64,000 nt of DNA, taken from NCBI RefSeq assembly GCF_000172795.2, contig NZ_CP020947.1:623001-687000 (forward strand), in the 5' to 3' direction. Positions 42,249 to 51,783 of this stretch are shown here, in pieces; the first letter of the stretch is position 1, and every line of letters starts with the position of its first letter. The notes under the pieces are model-generated. The model was not told the origin of the DNA, made no database searches, and saw nothing but the letters and a program-made list of their open reading frames with translations. The position numbers and the translations under genes are program-made. The DNA is from Rhizobium sp. CIAT894 (GTDB lineage Bacteria; Pseudomonadota; Alphaproteobacteria; Rhizobiales; Rhizobiaceae).

Positions 42249-42360
42249 CTTACGGTTTCCGATCTCTGTGGCAGCGCCGCGTTTCTTTTCAGACGCGCAA
42301 GGGACGCTGCAATCCTTTGAAAGGCTGCATGATTTTATCCTTGCAGTCACCGACAATAGA

Positions 42361-42394
42361 AAGAGGGCGCCGGCTCTGCAACCGGCGCCCTCTT
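42361..42394 (-). terminator. Strong intrinsic terminator after secDF
   Basis: AAGAGGGCGCCGG (42361-42373) pairs perfectly over 13 bases with CCGGCGCCCTCTT (42382-42394) around an 8-base loop. On the minus strand it lies 23 bases after the secDF stop codon and is followed by TTTC. The stem is far longer than chance would give. Confidence 0.8.
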
Positions 42395-42417
42395 CAAGCA
42401 TGCGTCAACGGCAAATT

Positions 42418-44967
42418 TTAGCTTGCCGACTTGCGGGAGCGCCCCTGTTCCGGCGGTATGATTTCAACGGCCGTATCGTCTCCCGGTGCCGCCTTGGCGT
42501 GGCGGCGGCGCCAGTCGCCGAGGAAGAGCAGGATCGGGGCTGCGATGAAGATCGAGGAGGCGCCGGCGACGAGAATGCCGAAGACCATCGGGATGGCGAA
42601 GCTCGAGACGGCGCTGCCGCCCCAGATTGCCATCGGCACCAGGGCGAGGAAGGCCGTCGCATTGGTGTAGAGGCTTCGTGCCAGGGTCTCGTTGATCGAC
42701 TTGTCGATGATCTCGCGCAGCGGCATCGACTTATAAAGCCGCATGTTTTCGCGCATACGGTCGTAGACCACGACCTTGTCGTTCACCGAGTAGCCGACCA
42801 GCGTCAGGACGGCGGCGATGGCGGTCAGGTTGAAATCGAGGCCGGTGATCGCGAAGAAGCCGATTGCCTTGGTGACGTCGAGCACCAGCGTGACGATGGC
42901 GCCGACGGCAAACGGCCATTCGAACCGCACCCAGATATAGATCAGCATCGCGAGGCTGGCGATCAGGACCGATTTGATGCCGGCAGAGGCAAGTTCGCCG
43001 CTAACCTTCGGACCGATGACGTCGGTGCCTTCGACGGTGGCGTTCGGGTCGATCTTGGCGACTTCGGCCTTCAGCTTGGTCACAGCAGCCGTCTGCGCCT
43101 CTTCGCCGCCTTCCTGCCGCTGGGCGCGCACAAGAATGCTGCTGTTGTCGCCGAAGGTCTGCAGCGTGATTTCGCCGAGGCCGAGACTGTCGAGACCCTC
43201 GCGGAACTTTGCAAGATCGGCCGCCCCTTGAGTCTTGACCGACATCTGGATGCCGCCGCGGAAGTCGACGCCATAGTTGAGGCCGGGATGGATGAACAGC
43301 GCGATGGAGGCGATCGACAGCAGCGCCGAAACGGTGACGCCGAAGAAGCGCGCCTTCATGAACTGGATGTGCTTGTCGTAAGGGCTGAAGGGGATCAACG
43401 GCCGGATGTTCAGTACCTTGAACTTGCGGCGGCGGGTGATCTCGATCATCGCGACGCGAACGAAGGCGACCGAGGTGAACATCGAGATGATCAAGCCGAG
43501 CGCCATGGTCACGGCGAAGCCGCGAACCGGCCCGGAACCGAAGTAGAACAGGATGGCGGCGGCGATCAGGGCCGTCATGTTGCCGTCGATAATGGTCGAA
43601 TAGGCACGGTTGAAGCCGGTATCGATGGCGGCGAAGGCACTCTTGCCCTTGCGGGTTTCTTCACGAATACGCTCGTTGATGAGGACGTTGGCATCGACCG
43701 CAAGGCCGATGCCGAGAACGACACCGGCAATGCCCGGCAGGGTCAGCGTCGCACCCACCAGCGTCAGCGCCGAGAAGGTCAGGATCGTGTGGATCAGCAG
43801 CGCCACATTCGCCAGGATGCCCCAGGTGCCGTAGAGAACGAAGATGAAGAGTGCGACGAGCGCAAAGCCGACGAGGCCGGAATAAATACCCATCTTGATG
43901 GCATCGGCGCCGAGGTCGGCGCCGACGGTGCGTTCCTCGATGACCGTCAGCTTGGCGGGCAGGGCGCCGGCGCGCAGCATGGCGGCAAGCGTCGTTGCGC
44001 TGTCGGCCGAGAAGTTGCCGGAGATCTGGCCGGAACCGCCGGTGATCGGCTCGCGGATATTGGGTGCGCTCAGCACCTTGTCGTCGAGGACGATGGCGAA
44101 GGGATTGCCGACATTCTGGCGGGTGATATCGGCAAAGCGGGTGGCGCCGGCGCTGTCGAAGCGGAAGCTGACGACCGGCTCATGCGTGTTCGGATCGAAG
44201 CTGACGCGGGCGTCCGAAAGGCGGTCGCCGGAGATTTCGACGCGGTCGAGAACGGCATAGGACCGGCCTTCTTCGTCCTGCATCATGGTGATACCAGGGC
44301 CGGGCTGATTGTTCGGCGCCACCATGTGGAAGGACATCTTCGCCGTGGAGCCCAGAAGCTGGCGCAGGCGCGACGGGTCCTGGGTACCCGGAAGCTGGAC
44401 GAGCACGCGGTTGGCGCCGATGCGCTGGATGGTCGGTTCGGAGACGCCGACCTGGTCGACGCGCTGGCGAATGACTTCAAGGCTCTGCTGGACGGCGTTG
44501 TCGACATTGGCGGAGACGCCGGCCGGCGAGAAGCCGATGGTGATGGTGGCGCCGTTGGCGGTGACAGCCAGATCCGCCTGACCGGCGCTGAGGCCGGTGC
44601 TGATCGGATTGGCGAGCGTCTTGAGGTCGATGACGGCGGCATCGCTCTGGGTGGCATCGGCGAGCGTCACGACGATCTGGTTCTGGTTGCGCACAACGGC
44701 CTTCGGCTGGATGCCCTTTTCGCGCAGCACGCGGCGTGCGTCCTGCAGCAGCGATTGCAGCCGCTCCTTGGTCAGATCCGCTTCGTCGACTTCCAGAACG
44801 AGATGCGAGCCGCCGCGAAGGTCGAGGCCGAGCGACACCTGTTCATGCGGCAGCCATGCCGGGATGCGCTGGAGGGTGGATTGCGGCAGGACGTTCGGCA
44901 GGGCGATCAATAGGCCGAGAAAGATGATCACCGTATAGGTGAACACCAGCCATGGTGAGGTACGCAT
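42418..44967 (-). CDS. secDF: Fused protein translocase subunit SecDF
   Basis: An 849-residue protein that joins SecD and SecF, which use the proton gradient to pull exported proteins through SecYEG. The SecD half has one N-terminal membrane segment, VSLGLDLRGGSHLVLEV, the periplasmic P1 region and LPGIAGVVLGIGLAVDANVLI followed by NERIREE. The SecF half begins around residue 535 with YGVDFRGGIQM and includes GYSVNDKVVVYDRMRENMR. Twelve membrane segments are expected. A strong terminator follows, and a small membrane-protein gene lies 84 bases upstream. Confidence 0.96.
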   Translation of the reverse strand: MRTSPWLVFTYTVIIFLGLLIALPNVLPQSTLQRIPAWLPHEQVSLGLDLRGGSHLVLEVDEADLTKERLQSLLQDARRVLREKGIQPKAVVRNQNQIVVTLADATQSDAAVIDLKTLANPISTGLSAGQADLAVTANGATITIGFSPAGVSANVDNAVQQSLEVIRQRVDQVGVSEPTIQRIGANRVLVQLPGTQDPSRLRQLLGSTAKMSFHMVAPNNQPGPGITMMQDEEGRSYAVLDRVEISGDRLSDARVSFDPNTHEPVVSFRFDSAGATRFADITRQNVGNPFAIVLDDKVLSAPNIREPITGGSGQISGNFSADSATTLAAMLRAGALPAKLTVIEERTVGADLGADAIKMGIYSGLVGFALVALFIFVLYGTWGILANVALLIHTILTFSALTLVGATLTLPGIAGVVLGIGLAVDANVLINERIREETRKGKSAFAAIDTGFNRAYSTIIDGNMTALIAAAILFYFGSGPVRGFAVTMALGLIISMFTSVAFVRVAMIEITRRRKFKVLNIRPLIPFSPYDKHIQFMKARFFGVTVSALLSIASIALFIHPGLNYGVDFRGGIQMSVKTQGAADLAKFREGLDSLGLGEITLQTFGDNSSILVRAQRQEGGEEAQTAAVTKLKAEVAKIDPNATVEGTDVIGPKVSGELASAGIKSVLIASLAMLIYIWVRFEWPFAVGAIVTLVLDVTKAIGFFAITGLDFNLTAIAAVLTLVGYSVNDKVVVYDRMRENMRLYKSMPLREIIDKSINETLARSLYTNATAFLALVPMAIWGGSAVSSFAIPMVFGILVAGASSIFIAAPILLFLGDWRRRHAKAAPGDDTAVEIIPPEQGRSRKSAS

Positions 44968-45051
44968 GTTGTATTCCTTAGATAATCGGGGGCCGGCGTT
45001 CGGGCGCTGGCGGCATGTCGTCAGATGTCGGAAGCGCGCTCGGCGCAGACG

Positions 45052-45429
45052 TCAGGCAGCCGGCGGTGCGCGCGGCTGATGGGTCTTGGAGACCGCGGCA
45101 TGAAGCAGAACTTCGGATGCCGGAAAGGCGGCTGATGTGTTCCAGCCGGCGAAATCGAGAGCCGGGGCGGCCGCAAGGGCGGGCGATCCGCTGTCATGGG
45201 CTGCCTGCTTTGGCGCAAGCTTGCGCTCGGTGGCGAGCAACCCGCGCACGGCGTCACGCGCAGTCAGCTGCGGCGGCTGCGGATCCCGGCCGGAAGAGGA
45301 CAGCGTGTTGATGGCGGCAGTCGGTGAGATGACCAGATTGCCGCCGAAAAGCAGGCCGAGATAGGCAAGGATGGCGACAACAAGCGAAGCGGCGACACGG
45401 CTGGTCAGACGGTGCTGCTCCAGCTCCAT
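45052..45429 (-). CDS. Small hypothetical protein with one membrane segment
   Basis: A 125-residue protein with one membrane segment near residues 9-32 (VAASLVVAILAYLGLLFGGN) and a proline/alanine-rich C-terminal part of unclear fold. The start ATG has CGGAGAAG just upstream. It lies between the Kef-type antiporter gene (55 bases before it) and secDF (84 bases after it) on the same strand, possibly in one transcript. No family is recognised. Confidence 0.5.
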   Translation of the reverse strand: MELEQHRLTSRVAASLVVAILAYLGLLFGGNLVISPTAAINTLSSSGRDPQPPQLTARDAVRGLLATERKLAPKQAAHDSGSPALAAAPALDFAGWNTSAAFPASEVLLHAAVSKTHQPRAPPAA

Positions 45430-45483
45430 CTTCTCCGTCCCGGCGATGTCACTCCCGTATCGGCTCAAAAGCGCGCCAATCTC

Positions 45484-47301
45484 TCATTCTCTTTGCTGCG
45501 GAGGGTCATCCGCCGGGATAATTGTATCAGGCCCATGCCCGTCTTCATAGGGCACACTCTCATGATGCACTTGGGCGAGCCGGTCAACCATGCCAAGCGC
45601 GATTTCACGCTCGCCCATGATGACGGCGTCGGCGCCATATTGCTTCAGTTCATCGACCTCGGCGTCGGAATGGGCGCGGGCGACAATGAGGATCGACGGA
45701 TTGACGCTGCGCGCCTGCTCGGCGATGCGGCAGGCCTCGAAGGCGTTCGGAATGGCGATGGCAATGCTGCGGGCGCCGGCAAGATTGGCGAGGTCGAGCG
45801 TTTCCCGCATCACCGCATTGCCCATCAGGGTTTCGACGCCCTGCGCCTTCAGCTCACCGATGCGCTTGTCGGAATCCTCGATGACGAGAAAAGGTGTGGC
45901 TGACGATTTGAGATTCTGTCCGACGATGCTGCCGACCCGCCCGTAGCCGACGAGAATGGCGTGGCCGCTGAGCGCCGTCGGGTGCACCTCGTCGTCTTCG
46001 GGCGGCGTCTCCTCCTGCGCTGCTATCGCGTCTGCGGCGGCAGGGTCCGCCATGACATCTTCACGTTTTGCGCCTTCGAAAAACGGCCGCATGCGGTCGC
46101 AGAGGAAGAACAGCAGCGGATTGAGGATGATCGAGATGATGGCGCCGGCAAGGATCAGATCGCGGCCTTCCCCCGGCAGCAGCCCGAGTTCGACGCCGAG
46201 GGCGGCGAGGATGAAGGAGAATTCGCCGATCTGGCCGAGGCTGGCCGAAATCGTCAGCGCCGTACCGAGCGGCTTCTTGAAGGCGAGCACGATCAGCAGC
46301 GCGGCGACGGACTTGCCGATGACGATGATGAAGATGGTGGCGAGGATCGGCAGCGGCTTGTCGATCAGGATGTTCGGATCGAACAGCATGCCGACCGAGA
46401 CGAAGAAGAGCACGGCGAAGGCATCGCGCAGCGGCAGGCTTTCCTGGGCGGCGCGATGGCTGAGCTCGCTTTCGGCCAGCACCATGCCGGCAAAGAAGGC
46501 GCCGAGCGCCAGCGACACGCCGAAGAGTTTTGCCGCCCCGAAAGCGACGCCGAGCGCGATCGCCAGCACGCCGAGCCGGAACAGTTCGCGCGACCCGGTA
46601 TGGGCGATGCGGTGCATCGTCCAGGGAATGAGCTTGCGGCCGAAGACCAGCATCAGCGCCACGAACAGCGCCACCTTCACCAGCGTCATGGCGATCATGC
46701 CGCCGATGCCGAGATCGAGCCCGAACAGGCGGTTCAGCCCGACCGAAAGCGGCTCGACGGGAGCGTGACCCTCGCCGCCGATGCTGGCCGCGGCCGGGAT
46801 CAGCACCAGCGCCAGCACCATGGCGAGATCTTCGACGATCAGCCAGCCGACGGCGATCCTGCCGCGCTCCGTCTCGACCAGGCGTCGCTCCTGCAGGGCT
46901 TTCAACAGCACGACGGTTGAAGCGACGGAAAGCGCCAGGCCGAAGACCAGGCTGCCGCCGGTCGGCCAGCCCATGAAGGTGCCGAGCCCCCAGCCGAGCA
47001 GCGTCGCAAAGGCGATCTGCGCGATCGCACCCGGCACCGCGATGCCGCGCACCGACAGCAGGTCTTTCAGCGAGAAATGCAGCCCGACGCCGAACATCAG
47101 CAGGATGACGCCGATTTCGGCAAGCTCCGGCGCCAGGCTCTGATCCGCCACATAACCCGGCGTATGCGGCCCGACCAGCACGCCGGCGATCAGATAGCCC
47201 ACCAGCGGCGGCATGCGCAGCCGATGGGCAAAGGCGCCGAAGATGAAAGCCAGCACGAGGCCGCCGACGATTGTCGAAATCAAGGGCGTATCGTGTGGCA
47301 T
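45484..47301 (-). CDS. Kef/YbaL-type monovalent cation:proton antiporter
   Basis: A 605-residue protein. Twelve to thirteen membrane segments make the CPA2 exchanger domain (LVGYLIAGVLVGPHTPGYVA, GVGLHFSLKDLLSVRGIAVP, ESLPLRDAFAVLFFVSVGML). After an acidic linker the C-terminal RCK/TrkA-N domain starts at HAILVGYGRVGSIVGQNL, with the NAD-binding glycines. This is the organisation of KefB, KefC and YbaL; the long DEV-rich linker favours YbaL. It presumably exports K+ or Na+ in exchange for protons. The XRE gene at 47381 is divergent. Confidence 0.93.
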   Translation of the reverse strand: MPHDTPLISTIVGGLVLAFIFGAFAHRLRMPPLVGYLIAGVLVGPHTPGYVADQSLAPELAEIGVILLMFGVGLHFSLKDLLSVRGIAVPGAIAQIAFATLLGWGLGTFMGWPTGGSLVFGLALSVASTVVLLKALQERRLVETERGRIAVGWLIVEDLAMVLALVLIPAAASIGGEGHAPVEPLSVGLNRLFGLDLGIGGMIAMTLVKVALFVALMLVFGRKLIPWTMHRIAHTGSRELFRLGVLAIALGVAFGAAKLFGVSLALGAFFAGMVLAESELSHRAAQESLPLRDAFAVLFFVSVGMLFDPNILIDKPLPILATIFIIVIGKSVAALLIVLAFKKPLGTALTISASLGQIGEFSFILAALGVELGLLPGEGRDLILAGAIISIILNPLLFFLCDRMRPFFEGAKREDVMADPAAADAIAAQEETPPEDDEVHPTALSGHAILVGYGRVGSIVGQNLKSSATPFLVIEDSDKRIGELKAQGVETLMGNAVMRETLDLANLAGARSIAIAIPNAFEACRIAEQARSVNPSILIVARAHSDAEVDELKQYGADAVIMGEREIALGMVDRLAQVHHESVPYEDGHGPDTIIPADDPPQQRE

Positions 47302-47340
47302 CGCCGTCTCCCGATCTGGAAATCCCGTTCGTAATGTGAC

Positions 47341-47355
47341 ATATATGATCTATAT
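47341..47355. promoter_or_regulatory. Possible operator, inverted ATATA-N5-TATAT
   Basis: ATATATGATCTATAT lies between the divergent antiporter and XRE genes, 40 bases from either start codon. It may be an operator for the XRE protein or an AT-rich promoter element. Confidence 0.3.
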
Positions 47356-47380
47356 CGACCAATATGGGTAAATTGAAATC

Positions 47381-47632
47381 ATGGGTCAAGGCGCAAGGGA
47401 AACAATTCTCACCCCGGCTCTCTGCCGCGCGGCGCGCGGATTGCTCGACTGGACCCAGACCGATCTTGCCGAAAGGGCAGCCGTCTCGCGCAGCACCATC
47501 CGCGATTATGAGGGTCGCCACCACGACATCCACCGCGCCACCGAGGCGCAGTTGCGCCTCGCCTTCGAGGAAGGCGGCGTCAAATTCGTGGAGATCGAAG
47601 GAGCGGGCACCGGCCTCTGTATGATTCCTTAG
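47381..47632 (+). CDS. XRE-family DNA-binding protein
   Basis: An 83-residue protein consisting almost entirely of a Cro/C1 helix-turn-helix: ALCRAARGLLDWTQTDLAER, AAVSRSTIRDYEG, then LRLAFEEGGVKFVEIEGAG, which resembles the short XRE proteins common in rhizobia. It is divergent from the antiporter gene and may regulate it or itself. No ribosome-binding site stands out. Confidence 0.8.
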   Translation: MGQGARETILTPALCRAARGLLDWTQTDLAERAAVSRSTIRDYEGRHHDIHRATEAQLRLAFEEGGVKFVEIEGAGTGLCMIP

Positions 47633-47644
47633 ATTGGAATCCGC

Positions 47645-49066
47645 TCAGGGTGCCAGGCAGCCGGCGGAGACCTTGTAGAGGGAGAGCGCCTTGCCCTTGT
47701 AATAGCCTTCGGTCGGCTGCCAGTTCTTCAGCACCTCGGGCGTCTCGGTGGCGCAGCTGAAGGACCCGAGCGTCAGGTAAAGCACCTTGCCGGTGACGTC
47801 GGCCGGCAGGGCGAATTCCTGCTCGTAATAGCTCTCGGGAAGGCCCGCCGGCGCGCGCGCATAGATCCTGTAGGATGTGCCGCGCAGCGTATAGAAAAGA
47901 TCGGCGACCATGTCGCGATCATTGGTAACGATGATGTCGGTGCCGGCCTGGCCGGCAACGGCTGCGGCCTGGCGGCTGACCTCGGCGCGGCCGAGATAGC
48001 GCTTCATCACCTCGTCCCCGTTCGGCAGAAGCAATTGTTGCGGAAAGATTGTCGCCAGCGGAAACAGCAGGCTGGCGATGCCGTTGATGGCGAGCGACAG
48101 CCTGAGTCCTTTCGGCCAGAACCGATGGAGCAGCCAGACGGCAAGGATCGTCCCGGCGACATAGGCGGTCACGGCCCAGTTGGCATAGGCCTTGGCGACC
48201 GTTGCCTGCAGGGTGATCAGCAGCACCACCGGCATCGACAGCCAGATCAGCATTTTTTCCCGGTCGTCGCTCCTGCCCTTGATCATGCGATAGACCGCCC
48301 AGAGCATCGCGAAGAAGACGATCGGCCCGACGACGCCGAATTGGGCGGAGAAGAATTCAAGCCCGCGACGGAGATTGATGCCGAGTTCGCTCCAATGGGC
48401 GATGTCCTGTGTATGGCGCACCGTCGTATTGTCGTGCTGCAGGTTCCACCAGAGATTCGGCAAGGCGACGACCGCGGCGACCGCGACCGCGATGATGAAA
48501 TCCCGAATGGCAATGCGCGCCGAGGGAATGAGGAGGAGGGCAAGCGCGCCGCCCGGAACGACGAACAGGACGGCATACTTCGTCAGGAAGGCGAGGCCGA
48601 CGCCAAGGCCCATGACCAGCGCCAGCCCGACCGAGCGCCGCTGCGTCAGGCCGAAATAGGCAAGCAGGGCGACCGCGATGAAGAACAGCAGGATCACGTC
48701 GGTCGAGAAGAACACCGAAGACAGCGCGACGCCCGGCAGCGTAATGTAGGTGGCGCCCGTCCAGCCTTCGATCTCCGGCCCGACGAAGCGCTTTGCAACC
48801 TTCATCAGCACCAGTGCCGCCGCCATGTGGATCAGCGGTCCGGCGAGCCTGATCCAGTAGATGGCGTCGGAGCCGGAAAGCTCCGTCATCGCCCGGATCA
48901 CCCAGGCGATCATCGGCGGCTTGGAATAATAGCCGAGATCGAGATTCTGCGACCAGAACCAGTACTGCGCCTCGTCGACGAAAAGGTCGGTCGCATCGAA
49001 ATGCAGTGTAACGACGCGCCAGAGCGTGAAGCCGAGAACGATGAGGAGACCTGATCTGGGGGACAT
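47645..49066 (-). CDS. GT39-type membrane glycosyltransferase (ArnT-like)
   Basis: A 473-residue protein with about a dozen membrane segments and the GT39 first-loop motif ATDLFVDEAQYWFWSQNLDL followed by GYYSKPPMIAWVI, which holds the catalytic DE pair. Family members move a sugar from a polyprenyl phosphate to lipid A, protein or glycan on the periplasmic face. Acceptor and sugar are unknown. The C-terminal periplasmic part (RAPAGLPESYYEQEFALPAD) is typical of the ArnT subgroup. Confidence 0.9.
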   Translation of the reverse strand: MSPRSGLLIVLGFTLWRVVTLHFDATDLFVDEAQYWFWSQNLDLGYYSKPPMIAWVIRAMTELSGSDAIYWIRLAGPLIHMAAALVLMKVAKRFVGPEIEGWTGATYITLPGVALSSVFFSTDVILLFFIAVALLAYFGLTQRRSVGLALVMGLGVGLAFLTKYAVLFVVPGGALALLLIPSARIAIRDFIIAVAVAAVVALPNLWWNLQHDNTTVRHTQDIAHWSELGINLRRGLEFFSAQFGVVGPIVFFAMLWAVYRMIKGRSDDREKMLIWLSMPVVLLITLQATVAKAYANWAVTAYVAGTILAVWLLHRFWPKGLRLSLAINGIASLLFPLATIFPQQLLLPNGDEVMKRYLGRAEVSRQAAAVAGQAGTDIIVTNDRDMVADLFYTLRGTSYRIYARAPAGLPESYYEQEFALPADVTGKVLYLTLGSFSCATETPEVLKNWQPTEGYYKGKALSLYKVSAGCLAP

Positions 49067-49146
49067 GAACCGACTGTTCCGCTGACATGAAAGGCGCGAG
49101 TGCGATTACACCAAAGGCGCCGGACTGCCAACGGGAAAGCTCTCAA

Positions 49147-49245
49147 GCCTGTCGCGCCAAACTGTGCCGCGGTTTTGCGGCAACGACATGCGTAAAGATA
49201 AGAGCTGAAGCGAAAGGCGAATCTGAAGGATCGCGACGCGCTTTA
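49147..49245. repeat. RIME-like repeat, modules A and B, copy 5
   Basis: Module A (49147-49191): GCCTGTCG/CGACATGC outer arms with core GTGCCGCGGTTTTGCGGC. Module B (49206-49245): GAAGCGAA... GCGACGCGCTTTA. The stop codon of a 37-codon minus-strand ORF lies inside the right end of module B. Confidence 0.75.
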
Positions 49246-49356
49246 GAATACCCGAAGCCCGCGAATATCACGGTTTGCTGTGAGAAAATCGAGGCAGGCG
49301 ACGGCGGCAAGCAGCGTCATTGCAATCAAGCAGGAACCCAATCCGAGAACAATCAT
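49243..49356 (-). CDS. 37-residue single-span membrane protein
   Basis: MIVLGLGSCLIAMTLLAAVA is followed by CLDFLTANRDIRGLRVF, one hydrophobic span and a charged tail. AAGGA lies 7-8 bases before the ATG, a normal spacing, and nothing else occupies this strand. The stop codon TAA falls in the end of the RIME-like repeat. The arrangement looks like a genuine small gene, but conservation cannot be tested here. Confidence 0.45.
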   Translation of the reverse strand: MIVLGLGSCLIAMTLLAAVACLDFLTANRDIRGLRVF

Positions 49357-49788
49357 TGCTCAGTCCTTGTCGACGTCATGTCTTGGTTATCGACCGGCCT
49401 ATAACACAGAGCTTGCGTGTGCCTTGTAGCAGCCGTGCAACTCCGCAGCAGTATTTATTGCCAACGGCCTTGAATTGCTTCAAAAGCCGGCATTGCGAAA
49501 AGGCTTATTAACCTTCAAGCAAGGAATTAACCATAAACATTGGTTTACACGTCGGAATGGGAAGATGCACTCGTTCCCACCAGGCATGACGCCGTCCCGC
49601 CGTACCGGGTTGATCCGGTATCCTTCTCTTCAGACAGCTCCGAGACATAGCTGATCAGGGGGCTCGACCCGCCGGTTGTCACCGGTGGCAAGAACCGTCT
49701 TCACGCTTGGCGTTTATCGGATGCTGCGAAAGTTTTTAGCCGGGCATCTGCCTGGAAAGCGGGTTGGGGACAGGTGTTGAGGCAGGAC
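49357..49788. other. Intergenic region upstream of the chemotaxis operon
   Basis: About 430 bases that must hold the promoter of icpA and the che genes. There is an AT-rich part (49490-49550) and a hairpin-like CCGCCGG...CCGGTGG near 49669-49690. I see no confident -35/-10 pair or named regulator site. Confidence 0.45.
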
Positions 49789-51423
49789 ATGCCATCAGAT
49801 CAGGCTCGTGGAGCGCAGGCAGGCAGCTTGCGCGACCGTCTGCGCTTTGCCGGTCTCGATGCCGAGCAGTGCGAACTGGTGCGCCGCAACCGGCCGGCCC
49901 TCGAAGCCCATCTGAAAGCGGGTCTCAGGGATCTCTTCCACAGGTTCCAGTCGTTCCCCGACGCATCGCGTAATTTCGAGAGCGAGCGTCAGGTCGAGCG
50001 CCTGCATGATCTGCAATCCTCGCATTGGGACGTGCTGACCGATGCGCGGTTCGACAGCCTCTATGCCGAGCGCGTCAAGGTTCTCTCCGATACCGAAAGC
50101 AAGATCGGCCTCGACCCGCGCTGGCACGTGGCCGGCCATGGTGTGATGCTGGAGCATGTCGTTTCCGGTCTCGCCGAGGAAATTGCCGGCCGTCCGCTGC
50201 TGCCGTCCGCCAAGCGCCGCGCCCGCGAAATCTCCGATCTGATGACGGCGATCATCCGCATCGTCATGGTCGATGTGGAAATCGCCGTCTCGCTCCGCTT
50301 CAACGCGCAGCGCGCCGGAGAGCAGCGTGCGCTCGCCAGTCAGCGCGCCGACAACGAGGCCGAGATCGCCAGGATCTTCGGCGATGTCATCGAAGGCCTG
50401 TCCGCCCGCGACCTGACGCGGCGCGCCCCCGTCGAGGGCGACGGCGCCTATGCCGGGATCGCCGCCGCGCTGAACGGCGCGCTGGATGGTCTCCAGGCCG
50501 AATTCGCAGCAATTTCAGAGCGCACGCTCAAGGCCGAAGCGGCGACCGGTTCGCTGGCCGGCCTGTCGCGGCAGTTCGCCGGCACGGCGTCCGGCCATGC
50601 CGACCGGCTGCAGCTTTCCGCCGCCGCCCTTGCCGGCATCGCCGATAGTGTGCGCGACGGCGCCGCCGAAAGCCGCGCTGCCGAACAGGCGGCCGCCTCG
50701 ACGCGCGCCGCCGTCGAAGAAAGCGGCGAGGTCGTCGGCCGCGCCATCAGCGCCATGGCCGATATCGAGCAGTCGGCCGAAAAGATCGGCCAGATCATCG
50801 GCGCGATCGACGAGATCGCCTTCCAGACCAATCTCCTGGCGCTCAACGCCGGCATCGAGGCCGCCCGCGCCGGTGATTCCGGCCGCGGTTTTGCCGTCGT
50901 CGCTCAGGAAGTCCGCGCGCTGGCCCAGCGCTCGGCCGAAGCCGCCCGCGAGATCAAGACGCTGGTGACGGTGACCAAGGCGCAGGTTGATGCCGGCGTG
51001 CAGATGGTCGGCCGCACGCAGGATTCGATCGGCAGCATCGTGCGCCAGGTCACCGACATCAACGCTGCCATATCAGGCATCGCCACCCGAACCGGCGAAC
51101 ATGCCGAAAGCCTCGACAGCGTCACATCAGACGTCAAGAGCCTGGGCGGCGAGGTGGCCGGCAGCGCCGGCCTTGCCGAGCGCTCCGCCGAAGGCGCCGA
51201 TCACCTGCACACCGTCATTGTCGAGCTCGGCCAGACGATTCGCGAATTTCGCATCGCCCGGGAAAATGCCCATGCCGGGCGCCTGGGCCCGGCGCGCGTG
51301 ACGCCGCGGCGCGCCGTCGAGCCCGCCGCCCGTCCGGCATCGGCCGAGAACGAATATGAAAATGATGATTTTAGCCTTCCGCAGCCCCTCGCAAGCGTCG
51401 GAGGTGGGCGGAATGTTTACTAA
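49789..51423 (+). CDS. icpA: Soluble chemoreceptor IcpA with globin-like sensor domain
   Basis: A 544-residue methyl-accepting chemotaxis protein with no membrane segment. Residues 1 to about 170 fit a protoglobin-type (HemAT-like) sensor; a HAMP-like stretch follows ([20 protein letters not shown]), and the signalling tip [20 protein letters not shown] lies near 350-370. In the globin domain E-S-K-I-G-L (103-108) occurs where haem-binding relatives have H-x-x-I-G-L, so haem binding is doubtful. GAGG lies 6 bases before the ATG; a GTG at 49774 is possible. First gene of the che operon, matching Sinorhizobium icpA. Confidence 0.92.
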   Translation: MPSDQARGAQAGSLRDRLRFAGLDAEQCELVRRNRPALEAHLKAGLRDLFHRFQSFPDASRNFESERQVERLHDLQSSHWDVLTDARFDSLYAERVKVLSDTESKIGLDPRWHVAGHGVMLEHVVSGLAEEIAGRPLLPSAKRRAREISDLMTAIIRIVMVDVEIAVSLRFNAQRAGEQRALASQRADNEAEIARIFGDVIEGLSARDLTRRAPVEGDGAYAGIAAALNGALDGLQAEFAAISERTLKAEAATGSLAGLSRQFAGTASGHADRLQLSAAALAGIADSVRDGAAESRAAEQAAASTRAAVEESGEVVGRAISAMADIEQSAEKIGQIIGAIDEIAFQTNLLALNAGIEAARAGDSGRGFAVVAQEVRALAQRSAEAAREIKTLVTVTKAQVDAGVQMVGRTQDSIGSIVRQVTDINAAISGIATRTGEHAESLDSVTSDVKSLGGEVAGSAGLAERSAEGADHLHTVIVELGQTIREFRIARENAHAGRLGPARVTPRRAVEPAARPASAENEYENDDFSLPQPLASVGGGRNVY

Positions 51424-51486
51424 CCTATCGGATGATTACCCCAGCTCGTCTTCTCGAGCCGGGGACAAGGGGACAAGGAAAAGCTG

Positions 51487-51783
51487 ATGGTAGCAAAGAA
51501 GAGTGGCAAGACGCTGGATCTGACAGCGGTGCTCGACCTCAACGAGGCTTCCGCCTTGCGCGATAAACTCCTCTCCCTCAGGGGCAGCGGTCTGTCGATC
51601 GACGCTTCCGGCGTCGAACGGATCGGTGCTCTTTGTGCCCAGGTTCTGATGTCCGCCGAGAAGACCTGGGAGCAGGACAAGCAGCCATTCACCTTTTCCA
51701 AGGTGTCCGACGCATTTCAGAAAACCATGCAGCTGGTGGGCGTCAATATTGATCACCTGCTTGCCAAGGAGATTCGGCAATGA
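51487..51783 (+). CDS. cheS: CheS, STAS-like partner of CheA
   Basis: A 98-residue protein with the STAS-type core: LDLTAVLDLNEASALRDKLL then LSIDASGVERIGALCAQVLM. It is the second gene of the operon, where Sinorhizobium has cheS. The family protein there binds CheA and speeds removal of phosphate from the phosphate-sink CheY1. Its stop overlaps the cheY1 start (ATGA). Confidence 0.88.
   Translation: MVAKKSGKTLDLTAVLDLNEASALRDKLLSLRGSGLSIDASGVERIGALCAQVLMSAEKTWEQDKQPFTFSKVSDAFQKTMQLVGVNIDHLLAKEIRQ

Noticed and set aside
42127..44913. A 928-codon open frame on the plus strand
   Set aside because: It is antisense to secDF across its full length; the translation is rich in D, R, G and H with no family likeness, as expected of a shadow in GC-rich DNA.
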